Positions 1 through 5,491 of a stretch of DNA of 9,204 nucleotides are shown one piece after another. The position numbers and the translations under genes were made by a program. The DNA is from Oscillospiraceae bacterium (lineage in GTDB: Bacteria > Bacillota > Clostridia > Oscillospirales > Acutalibacteraceae). Numbering within the stretch: position 1 is the stretch's first letter; each line of letters begins with the position of its first letter. Under the pieces are notes generated by a model. The model was not told the DNA's origin, made no database searches, and was given only the letters and a program-made list of their open reading frames with translations. The stretch is taken from the NCBI GenBank assembly GCA_029004655.1, contig JAQVYP010000067.1, positions 1 to 9,204 of the forward strand. The letters are read 5' to 3'.

Positions 1-2
1 CT

Positions 3-80
3 CGTCGCGTTGAAAGTGAGCATTTACTTGAAAAAGTTGGTGCAGAACTCAGAAAAATGATGAGCTGGCTCAAGAAATAA
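3..80 (+). CDS. 3' end of an unidentified protein gene (partial)
   Basis: A reading frame is open from the left edge and stops at TAA (78-80). It encodes a 25-residue charged tail that ends in MMSWLKK and looks helical. A hairpin terminator begins 15 bp after the stop, which supports this being a genuine gene end. The visible part is too short to identify a family, and I assign no function. Confidence 0.5.
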   Translation, partial: RRVESEHLLEKVGAELRKMMSWLKK

Positions 81-94
81 TTATTAATTATTAA

Positions 95-133
95 AGCCGT
101 CAGTGCATTCTATATGCCTGGCGGCTCATTTTT
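95..133 (+). terminator. Rho-independent terminator of the left-edge gene
   Basis: The arms AGCCGTCAG (95-103) and CTGGCGGCT (118-126) form a 9-bp stem with one G-U pair, followed by CATTTTT. It starts 15 bp after the stop codon at 78-80. Confidence 0.75.
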
Positions 134-151
134 CGCTTGATTCATTATTAA

Positions 152-182
152 TACTAATTCCAAATAAAAATCAAGACCATTC
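152..182 (+). mobile_element. Solo end (remnant) of the palindromic miniature element
   Basis: TACTAATTCCAAATAAAA (152-169) is identical to the inward-reading right end of the complete copy at 1126-1279, so it belongs to the same subfamily. Similarity fades after about 30 bp and no matching right end is found before the next complete copy at 196. It is preceded by TAA (149-151), which fits the T-N-A target pattern of the complete copies. It is most likely a decayed or truncated older insertion. Nothing here codes for protein. Confidence 0.55.
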
Positions 183-195
183 CGTAGATAAATTA

Positions 196-351
196 TACTA
201 ATCTCAATTAAAAATGGAGATTAGATTTGCGAGGATAGTTTTTGTCCCGCAAGGCGGAGGAGGACAGCGGGCTGGCGCCCGCCGACGACGACAACGCGGC
301 GGGACGAAAACTAGACCGTAAAGATATCTACGTTTTTATTTGAGATTAGTA
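196..351 (+). mobile_element. Palindromic MITE-like element, copy 1
   Basis: This 156-bp element has ends TACTAATCTC and GAGATTAGTA that are perfect inverted repeats. The two halves remain imperfectly complementary all the way to a G+C-rich core hairpin, GCGGGC (267-272), loop TGGC, GCCCGC (277-282). It is flanked by TTA at 193-195 and 352-354, read as a 3-bp target duplication. It has no reading frame and no transposase, so it would need a transposase from elsewhere. It differs from the reverse complement of copy 3 (6379-6534) at only 5 of 156 positions, all transitions. It lies between the left-edge terminator and the DUF554 gene. Orientation is nominal because the element is nearly symmetric. 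Confidence 0.85.
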
Positions 352-405
352 TTAATAGTCTTATTAATTATTACTTCACAAAAATAAGCAGAGGTAAATA
401 TATAA

Positions 406-1125
406 ATGATTGGTACTGGAACTATAGTAAATATTTTGGCGGTCATAATTGGCAGCGCCATTGGTTTGATATTTAAAGGCGGTATAAAACAGCGCTTCCA
501 AGACACGCTTATGCAGGCGTTGGGGCTTTGTGTCATGTTTATCGGCGTTGGCGGTGCACTAAAGGGCATTTTCGTTATCAACGGCTCCGGATTAGAGACT
601 ACCGGAACAATGATAATGATTTTATCATTGGTTATAGGCGGAATTATCGGAGAACTGATAAACATTGAAAAGTGGTTGGACGTTTTTGGCAAATGGATCA
701 AAATTAAAGTCCGTGTAAAAAACGACAACCGCTTTGTTGATGGCTTTGTAACCGCCTCATTAATTATATGTGTTGGCGCTATGGCGGTTGTCGGCTCTTT
801 GCAGGACGGGCTGACCGGAGATGCTTCAATGCTTTACACAAAATCAGCTTTGGACTTTGTGTTCATAATAATAACCGCGTCCACCCTAGGAATTGGTGTT
901 ATGTTTTCTGCAATTCCGTTAGCAATTTATCAAGGCGCAATAACGGTGTTAGCAAGATTTATTCAGCCATTCCTTACAACCCAAGTCATTTCCAATTTAT
1001 CCTTTGTGGGTTCAATTTTGATTTTTGGAATTGGTGTTAATTTATCTTTCGGCAAGAAGTTCAAGGTTGGAAACTTGCTCCCATCTCTAATTATCACGCT
1101 GATTGCGAGCACTATTTTAGACTGA
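406..1125 (+). CDS. DUF554 family integral membrane protein (YdfK/YqgA-like)
   Basis: This encodes a 239-residue, very hydrophobic protein recognised as a DUF554 member. Its start has the family-typical form (MIGTGTIVNILAVIIGSAIG), with Gly-rich helices near residues 7-24, 36-57 and 66-87. A conserved-looking block at about 113-135 contains ASLIICVGAMAVVGSLQDGL, and further helices lie at about 148-178 and 200-237 with a GIGVNL motif. Length fits the family (about 220-240). It should sit in the cytoplasmic membrane; its substrate is unknown, and although transport has been suggested for the family I see no residue proving it. The start ATG follows AGAGGT (390-395) by 10 nt. The gene is flanked by element copies 1 and 2 and ends in a TGA that is also the target duplication of copy 2. 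Confidence 0.9.
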   Translation: MIGTGTIVNILAVIIGSAIGLIFKGGIKQRFQDTLMQALGLCVMFIGVGGALKGIFVINGSGLETTGTMIMILSLVIGGIIGELINIEKWLDVFGKWIKIKVRVKNDNRFVDGFVTASLIICVGAMAVVGSLQDGLTGDASMLYTKSALDFVFIIITASTLGIGVMFSAIPLAIYQGAITVLARFIQPFLTTQVISNLSFVGSILIFGIGVNLSFGKKFKVGNLLPSLIITLIASTILD

Positions 1126-1279
1126 TACTAATTCCAATTAAAAAGTGACCAAGATTTGCGAGGATTTTATTTGTGAGACAAGGCGGAGGACGAAGGCGGG
1201 CTATCGCCCGCCGAGAACGACAACGCAGTCTCGCAAACAAAAGACCGCGAAGATTGGTTGATTTTATTTGGAATTAGTA
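1126..1279 (+). mobile_element. Palindromic MITE-like element, copy 2 (TTCC subfamily)
   Basis: This 154-bp element is bounded by TACTAATTCC and GGAATTAGTA and flanked by TGA at 1123-1125 and 1280-1282. The left TGA is the stop codon of the DUF554 gene. The core hairpin is GGCGGGC (1195-1201), loop TATC, GCCCGCC (1206-1212). It is clearly related to copies 1 and 3, sharing blocks such as GATTTGCGAGGAT and CAAGGCGGAGGA, but is much more diverged from them than they are from each other. Several differences are matched on the opposite arm, so the palindrome is preserved. It is non-coding. Confidence 0.85.
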
Positions 1280-1305
1280 TGATAACAACACATTATAGGC
1301 ATGAC

Positions 1306-1341
1306 AAAAGGCCGATATCTGTAAAATGATATCGGCTTTTT
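1306..1341. terminator. Bidirectional Rho-independent terminator
   Basis: AAAAGGCCGATATC (1306-1319) pairs with GATATCGGCTTTTT (1328-1341) over 14 bp including one G-U pair, with an 8-nt loop. The plus strand ends in five T residues, and the minus strand reads out through CCTTTTG. It serves the DUF554 gene, from which copy 2 now separates it, and could also serve the minus-strand DUF1653 gene that ends at 1449. The interval 1342-1448 shows no other gene or clear signal. Confidence 0.85.
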
Positions 1342-1448
1342 GTGATAGTAAAATTTTAATCTTGCTCTGTCGCAACAGGCATTGTTTTCATTCCGGCGTT
1401 ATAACTTTGGTTATCGCGTTTAATATTTCATAAGGTCTCAATTAATTA

Positions 1449-1664
1449 CTAATTGTCTATTAGAGTGAATCTTTTATACGTCTTTCCGTCTCGCTCTATC
1501 GTTTCATTCCACATGGACGCGGGTCTGACCCATATTCCATGCTCACCGTACAGCGCTTTATAAACGACTATTTCTTCTAAAGTTTCTGAATGCTTGGCGA
1601 TGTAAAGCACCTCATATTCATTACCTTTGAAATGCCGATATTTACCGGGTTTTATTGATTCCAT
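1449..1664 (-). CDS. DUF1653 domain-containing small protein
   Basis: This encodes a 71-residue soluble protein that is nearly all one DUF1653 domain. Family-typical segments visible in order are PGKYRHFKGNEYEVLYIAKH, SETLEEIVVYKALYGEHGIW and VRPASMW, then a basic C-terminal end. Its function is unknown. The frame can be extended to a TTG at 1682, but no Shine-Dalgarno sequence precedes that codon. The ATG at 1664 directly precedes the conserved domain and has GAGTGG just upstream, so I chose it. It lies about 45 bp downstream of the membrane protein gene at 1710, with no terminator seen between them, so it may be the last gene of the sortase operon or have its own promoter. The family also occurs in unrelated contexts, so a functional link to sortase is not implied. 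Confidence 0.85.
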   Translation of the reverse strand: MESIKPGKYRHFKGNEYEVLYIAKHSETLEEIVVYKALYGEHGIWVRPASMWNETIERDGKTYKRFTLIDN

Positions 1665-1709
1665 ACAACCACTCACATTCAAACAAATACTTAAAGATTC
1701 TATAAAAAA

Positions 1710-2567
1710 TCAGTGTAAAGCTTTTTCGTGTTGTCTCTTATAAACAAATAAAAATACAAGTACTGAAGCAATTAGTAATCCAATTCCGCTGATAATAAAC
1801 ATTACCAAGACTTCTTCAACATATCCAACAGCAAAATCATAAATTGATTTTGTAGTTATGGCAATATACTTTATTTTATTAGACAGCAAAAATGCCATCG
1901 GTGCAATTACCAACATCAGTCCGGAGCCTGATAATGCATGAACAATAGCTCTTGTTGCACGATGCTTCCATTCAGTGGTTAAATAAAGTGAAATAATCAT
2001 TGCAAAAACTATAATCATCGAAATAACCAGTCCTATACCAAATGCCTTTTTAAGTTGAATTGAAAAATTGCCAAGATAATCAATATAGGGGAATTTTGCA
2101 TAGGTTTCGTATGTACTGGCGGCACATTTCGAAACATATTGAAGATTAGTCGAAATATCTCCTTCGACAGTATATCCGAGGCTTATAGCATAGTTACTCA
2201 GTTTATCGAAGAATCTATTTTCTATTTCGTCTTTGTCAATACTGAACCCTGCCGCGCCTTTGTAGTTATATGCAGAATAAACGGTATTAACAATGTCTTG
2301 TTGCATTTCTTCTTGAGTCATTACAGATGACATAATTTTTGAATCAACACCAGCAGGATCAGCAAGATATTCAACCTCTTGGCTGTATTCATTATACATC
2401 TGAACATAAAAATTGTGGTTTTCAAAAACATTAATAATAAACTGCGCATTTAAGAAGGTTGAGTTTATTATTAGCAAAGCAACAATCATAAAAGAAAAAA
2501 GAGAAACAAGAAAAGAGGTTAATACTCTTAAAAAAACATGATTTGAATTGTTGCGAATTATGTGCAT
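1710..2567 (-). CDS. Four-helix membrane protein of unknown function, in sortase operon
   Basis: This encodes a 285-residue protein I do not recognise as a named family. It has an N-terminal membrane segment at about residues 12-38. An acidic, probably extracytoplasmic region follows at about 43-170, with many Tyr, Asn, Glu and Asp residues. Three further membrane segments lie at about 173-198, 212-232 and 253-278, and a short basic tail follows. The frame can begin at GTG (2576), but AAGGG (2578-2582, overlapping the sortase stop codon) sits 8 nt before the ATG at 2567, so I use that ATG. The sortase stop lies only 13 bp upstream, which implies translational coupling. By context it could assist secretion, presentation or processing of the wall-anchored substrate; that is inference from position only. 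A sensor or permease-like role is not excluded. Confidence 0.75.
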   Translation of the reverse strand: MHIIRNNSNHVFLRVLTSFLVSLFSFMIVALLIINSTFLNAQFIINVFENHNFYVQMYNEYSQEVEYLADPAGVDSKIMSSVMTQEEMQQDIVNTVYSAYNYKGAAGFSIDKDEIENRFFDKLSNYAISLGYTVEGDISTNLQYVSKCAASTYETYAKFPYIDYLGNFSIQLKKAFGIGLVISMIIVFAMIISLYLTTEWKHRATRAIVHALSGSGLMLVIAPMAFLLSNKIKYIAITTKSIYDFAVGYVEEVLVMFIISGIGLLIASVLVFLFVYKRQHEKALH

Positions 2568-2580
2568 ACTCGTCACCCTT

Positions 2581-3276
2581 CTATTTATCTGTAGTGTATT
2601 TAACCTTAGGGCCAGATGTCAACTCAGCATATACAAAATAACGCTGAGCTGTAAATCCTAATGTGCCAAAAGGATAACACGTGTACAGTATAAGGTTATC
2701 ATATGCTGCAGCAAGATCATAAGCAGTTTTGTCCTGATAATCAACCACTTTTAGATTTGTAACAGTATATTCGTATGCACCATAGGTAGTATTGATATTA
2801 ATAACATCGCCGACTTTGACATTTTTTAATCCTTTAAAATAGGTGTTGACATGACCGCCTAATAATGTGGTGCTTCCAAAACCCGGCAACATACTTCCGG
2901 TATACTGCCCGACACCTTTTCTTAGGATTGCATTATCATCGCCATAATAAACAGATGTATTTACCCCTGCGCCGTCGATAGTTAAGGTTGCATAAACATC
3001 GCCATTCCTTGGAATTTTAATTTCTGCGGAAGATATTATATTGGCTTGATCAGCTATATTGCTGATTTCCAATATATCATTGGTGTTTTGGGTTTGACTA
3101 AAATCCGGAATAGTATCACCTGTAATCATATCAAACACCGAAGATACAGGCGTTATTATTGGCTCAGCTATAAAATAAATAATAACATAAGCTAAAATGA
3201 CAAAAATTAATGGCAATCCGAAGAATGCCATTAATTTATTATTCAATATACTATTCGTTGTCCACTGCGGCTTCAT
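2581..3276 (-). CDS. Sortase, class D-like transpeptidase
   Basis: This encodes a 231-residue sortase. Sortases cleave a C-terminal sorting signal between Thr and Gly and join the protein to cell-wall peptidoglycan on the outer membrane face. An N-terminal membrane anchor lies at about residues 18-39, then a linker, then the beta-barrel catalytic domain from about 83. The catalytic triad is visible: His142 in LLGGHVNT, Cys200 in LILYTCYPFG, and Arg212 in FTAQRYFVYAE. The single N-terminal anchor, the length and the TCYPFG signature resemble class D; the class call is by eye and class C or E is less likely. It starts 8 bp after the stop of the substrate gene and is followed within 13 bp by the membrane protein, so the three form one operon. 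A Shine-Dalgarno sequence before the ATG is weak, which suggests coupling to the upstream gene. Confidence 0.93.
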   Translation of the reverse strand: MKPQWTTNSILNNKLMAFFGLPLIFVILAYVIIYFIAEPIITPVSSVFDMITGDTIPDFSQTQNTNDILEISNIADQANIISSAEIKIPRNGDVYATLTIDGAGVNTSVYYGDDNAILRKGVGQYTGSMLPGFGSTTLLGGHVNTYFKGLKNVKVGDVININTTYGAYEYTVTNLKVVDYQDKTAYDLAAAYDNLILYTCYPFGTLGFTAQRYFVYAELTSGPKVKYTTDK

Positions 3277-3284
3277 GTATCTGT

Positions 3285-3851
3285 CTATTTGCCAAGCGCA
3301 ATTTTACGCGAAGCAAAAATAACATAAGATACAGCGCCAAGAAGAAGAACTGAAGCGATTCCAGCCATAACAGCATTGCCGCTAACGCCGGTTTTCTTAA
3401 TAGCATTAAGATCAAAAACAAACGTTCCTGCTTCTGAATCAGCTATTGTGACGGTTTTTGCAGTAGCATTGACAGTAAGGGTAGCGCCTGCAACATCGGC
3501 TGCGTCTTGGGCAATTCCAATAACATTATTTTTTGTTGCCGAAGTCATATTATCATATACTTTTGTGAAAGATGTGCCCGGAACTGTTTTAGTAACAGTT
3601 TTAGCTTCATTAATCTTAGCAAGGATTGTAGTTGCCTCAGTAGCATCTATTTCTTTTGCTAATAAATACTGCTTAACTTGATTAATGTAGGAATCTGGAA
3701 TTGTTACAGAGCCATCGCTAGTTGTTATTGAACCAGAAAGAGCATCTAAAACCTTTTGCTCATCTGTATTGATTTGAGTTGCTGCACTTGCAGAAAGCAC
3801 CGACAAAACAACTAACATAACGATTGTAATCGTTGCGATTATTTTTTTCAT
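3285..3851 (-). CDS. Secreted surface protein with non-canonical sortase sorting signal
   Basis: This encodes a 188-residue precursor. A Sec signal peptide spans about residues 1-23, with likely cleavage after ASA. The mature part has a helix-rich, repeat-like section at about 27-95 (phrases such as TIPDSYINQVKQYLLAKEI and ATEATTILAKINEA). A beta-rich section follows at about 118-148. The C-terminus is a sorting signal in outline: IKKTG (151-155), a hydrophobic stretch (about 160-180) and a positive tail with Arg182-Lys183. The usual LPXTG Pro is replaced by Lys, so the cleavage motif is unusual. AGGAGGT (3858-3864) sits 6 nt before the ATG and a strong promoter lies upstream, so expression is probably high. 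The sortase follows 8 bp later, making this its probable dedicated substrate. The function of the displayed domain is unknown. Confidence 0.85.
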   Translation of the reverse strand: MKKIIATITIVMLVVLSVLSASAATQINTDEQKVLDALSGSITTSDGSVTIPDSYINQVKQYLLAKEIDATEATTILAKINEAKTVTKTVPGTSFTKVYDNMTSATKNNVIGIAQDAADVAGATLTVNATAKTVTIADSEAGTFVFDLNAIKKTGVSGNAVMAGIASVLLLGAVSYVIFASRKIALGK

Positions 3852-3897
3852 GAATAAACCTCCTAAAATATTTGCGCACGTTGGAGTTTCTAGATTT

Positions 3898-3925
3898 ATT
3901 TTACCATAATTTAATAAAATGTCAA
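3898..3925 (-). promoter_or_regulatory. Sigma-A-type promoter of the surface protein-sortase operon
   Basis: On the minus strand a consensus -35 TTGACA (3925-3920) is followed after 16 bp by the -10 TAAAAT (3903-3898). Transcription would begin near 3891, giving a leader of about 40 nt that contains the AGGAGGT site at 3864-3858. The rest of the 3852-3985 interval is A+T-rich with no gene. Confidence 0.75.
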
Positions 3926-3985
3926 CAAAAAATTTAAATAAATAATAAACAAATATTTAGACGTATTTTGCCGTATTTTCTAATT

Positions 3986-4267
3986 TCATAAAAAAATTAC
4001 ATATATCATTATGAATAACAAGATTGCGGATATGCTAAATAATAATCCTGTCCTAATTATACCCTTTTTCTTGTTTTGTTTTAAGTATCCACCATCATTG
4101 CCTTTGGCTGAATTCTCTAAACTGTCAATATACATATTTGCCTCAATATCAAGCTTATGCCGGCTAATATCCGCATATTGAGGATTTACAAATAATAACG
4201 CTTTATCAAAATATCTATTGCCCGTATTGTTGACTTCAATTATCTGCTTATTTACACCTCTTAGCAT
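3986..4267 (-). CDS. Small C-terminally membrane-anchored protein, function unknown
   Basis: This encodes a 93-residue protein with a soluble N-terminal part beginning MLRGVNKQIIEVNNTGNRYF and containing ALLFVNPQYADI. A charged linker of about 15 residues with a KQNKKKG patch follows, then one C-terminal membrane segment at about 73-92 with almost nothing after it. That arrangement is typical of a tail-anchored protein facing the cytoplasm. The N-terminal wording feels like that of small uncharacterised proteins found in many Clostridia, but I cannot name a family. GGGG (4276-4279) lies about 8 nt upstream of the ATG. The sortase operon promoter lies between this gene and the surface protein gene, so it is probably a separate transcription unit. 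No function is assigned. Confidence 0.7.
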   Translation of the reverse strand: MLRGVNKQIIEVNNTGNRYFDKALLFVNPQYADISRHKLDIEANMYIDSLENSAKGNDGGYLKQNKKKGIIRTGLLFSISAILLFIMIYVIFL

Positions 4268-4364
4268 AAGTTCATCCCCGTTTCAATCCGTTGATTTTAT
4301 TTTGTACTGAGAGATGATAAAATATACATTATATACCAATTTATTTACTTATTATTAGATATTA

Positions 4365-4498
4365 TACTTTTAGTAAAACCCAAGGTTTACATAACATATG
4401 TGGATAACTGTGTGAATAACTCTTACAACTCACTGTTTATGGGGCATGTCCAACGATATTTTCATAATATCGAGCATTATGTAACCTTACTTTTAGTA
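4365..4498. repeat. Gene-free interval with dyads, direct repeats and DnaA-box-like sites
   Basis: The 4268-4510 interval has no convincing gene. It holds two exact copies of TACTTTTAGTA, itself a TACT/AGTA dyad, at 4365-4375 and 4488-4498. Between them is a long-range inverted repeat, AAGGTTTACATAACAT (4382-4397) against ATTATGTAACCTT (4476-4488). There is also a short hairpin CGATATT/AATATCG (4454-4460 with 4466-4472). TGTGGATAA (4399-4407) is a perfect reverse-complement DnaA box, and TGTGAATAA (4411-4419) is a one-mismatch version. The purpose is unknown; a regulatory region or the remnant of a mobile element are both possible. Confidence 0.4.
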
Positions 4499-4510
4499 TT
4501 TACATGTATT

Positions 4511-5179
4511 TCAAATTTCGATTTCTCTGGAAGTCAAAAATTTTATAGCCCTTTCGATAGAATCTCGTGAGTTTCCAAAATCGCTGCCTTCATCCCTGCT
4601 TCTGTAGTCAAACATCGAGCAAAACTTCTTAATATCCGAATTAATAAGTTTAATATTGGATAGTGTAATTTTATACAGGTTTTTTTCAAATTCACCACTA
4701 TATTTTTTCATGGTCTTTTTGTTGCAGCCGTCCATAAGTATTTTATAATGTGGAAGGCAAAACTCAGGTTGTGAATCGAAAAGCTTGCGAAAATCGGCTT
4801 CCGTTTCGTACATTCTATGTGTAGTGGAAATCAGTCTTTCAAATCCCCACTCAATCTTTTCGCACACAAAACAGCTGTCTTGAGCATTCGCTGCCATATG
4901 ATATAGCTTTGACGTTGAAGATACATCAAACTCATTTAAATGAGTGTCTAAGATTAATGCCAACTGTAAGCGTCCGCGTTGCTTAGCCATTTGTGAAAAA
5001 TGTTTTTCGCAAAACCCTTTTTTGTTTGTTTCCAGCCTCACATCAGGCTCCATCATTGCAGCGCCCATAATATAATCTATCATACGTTTTTCCAATGTAT
5101 TGCGCATTCTGCAAATAGGACATCCGTCCATCGGTTCAAAAACTTCACTTATCGGTATGGTGCAAATATCTTCACGCAT
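4511..5179 (-). CDS. DUF6062 family Cys-rich protein
   Basis: This encodes a 222-residue, apparently cytoplasmic protein recognised as DUF6062 by its beginning, ICTIPISEVFEPMDGCPICR, and by the phrase MMEPDVRLETNKKGFCEKHF. Paired Cys and Cys-His motifs recur in two halves: CPIC and GFCEKHF in the first, CFVCEKIEWGFERL and FCLPHYK in the second. This looks like a duplicated metal-binding module, probably zinc. No catalytic function is known to me for the family. AAAGGGAG lies about 8 nt before the ATG, a good ribosome binding site. The gene diverges from the DNA glycosylase; the shared upstream region holds the palindromic promoter array, whose first module supplies an extended -10 about 70 bp upstream. 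No strong terminator is seen after its stop. Confidence 0.85.
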   Translation of the reverse strand: MREDICTIPISEVFEPMDGCPICRMRNTLEKRMIDYIMGAAMMEPDVRLETNKKGFCEKHFSQMAKQRGRLQLALILDTHLNEFDVSSTSKLYHMAANAQDSCFVCEKIEWGFERLISTTHRMYETEADFRKLFDSQPEFCLPHYKILMDGCNKKTMKKYSGEFEKNLYKITLSNIKLINSDIKKFCSMFDYRSRDEGSDFGNSRDSIERAIKFLTSREIEI

Positions 5180-5243
5180 AATTTTGCTCCCTTTATGTTT
5201 CCAAATTTAGCACAATTTCCACGTCTATAAAGACCAATGTATT

Positions 5244-5279
5244 GTGGTTATTATATCACAGATATGATATAATAACCAC
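5244..5279. repeat. Perfect 15-bp inverted repeat with divergent extended -10 boxes
   Basis: GTGGTTATTATATCA (5244-5258) and TGATATAATAACCAC (5265-5279) are exact reverse complements around the 6-nt loop CAGATA. Each arm contains TGATATAAT in one orientation. It forms the left end of the module array that continues to 5500. Confidence 0.9.
5250..5258 (-). promoter_or_regulatory. Candidate extended -10 promoter for the DUF6062 gene
   Basis: The minus strand reads TGATATAAT, that is TGN followed by the consensus TATAAT. Transcription would begin near 5243 and give a leader of about 64 nt before the ATG at 5179. No good -35 is seen, as expected for an extended -10 promoter. Equivalent minus-strand boxes at 5351-5359 and 5466-5474 could add to it. 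Confidence 0.5.
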
Positions 5280-5491
5280 TACTGTGGTTGTTATATTAAA
5301 TCAAAGCCCCTTTGCTCGTCACGCTTGTGACAACCGCAAAAGATGTGCATATTATATCATTCATTCTTCGAATTCATGATATAATAATCACACGAATGTG
5401 ATTATTATAATATTTTAATGCACCTTTTGCTCGCCACTGTGAGTGGCAACCGCAAAAGACGTGCTATTATATCATTCATTCTTCGAATTCA
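5265..5491. repeat. Tandem array of a structured 112-115 bp unit (two units)
   Basis: Unit A (5265-5376) and unit B (5377-5491) align end to end, and a third begins at 5492 with only TGATATAAT. Each unit contains TGATATAAT, then a hairpin of 12-bp arms (5268-5295 in A; 5380-5409, perfect, in B). Next comes a compound hairpin whose outer arms are TTTGC/GCAAA-type and whose inner arms are GTCAC/GTGAC in A and GCCACT/AGTGGC in B, with an asymmetric TC/AACC internal loop. The unit ends in the left part of a 35-bp palindrome that occurs identically at 5351-5385 and 5466-5500. Arm changes between units are compensatory. No protein is encoded. Together with 5180-5264 this accounts for the 350-bp space between the two divergent genes. 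Confidence 0.85.

Noticed and set aside
196..351. TA-dinucleotide duplication of the IS630/mariner type instead of a 3-bp duplication
   Set aside because: The outermost TA could be read as the duplicated target, but then the matching TTA, TGA and TAA outside it in all three copies would have to be coincidence.
336..728. 130-codon minus-strand reading frame opposite the DUF554 gene
   Set aside because: It is the antisense shadow of a recognised membrane protein gene; its Ile/Pro-rich content mirrors that gene.
193..1282. Copies 1 and 2 flanking the DUF554 gene as a composite transposon
   Set aside because: Each copy has its own matching 3-bp flanks (TTA/TTA and TGA/TGA), and the outermost flanks differ, so two independent insertions explain the arrangement better.
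1342..1448. Short minus-strand peptide frames downstream of the DUF1653 gene
   Set aside because: The frames are under 30 codons, interrupted by stops, and lack ribosome binding sites; a decayed gene end is possible but not supportable.
4268..4510. Chromosomal replication origin
   Set aside because: Only one perfect and one imperfect DnaA box are present, and there is no dnaA, dnaN or other origin-type neighbour in the window.
5311..5464. Compound hairpins in the tandem units as Rho-independent terminators
   Set aside because: Neither hairpin is followed by a T-run on either strand in the usual position; the T-rich part lies inside the stems.
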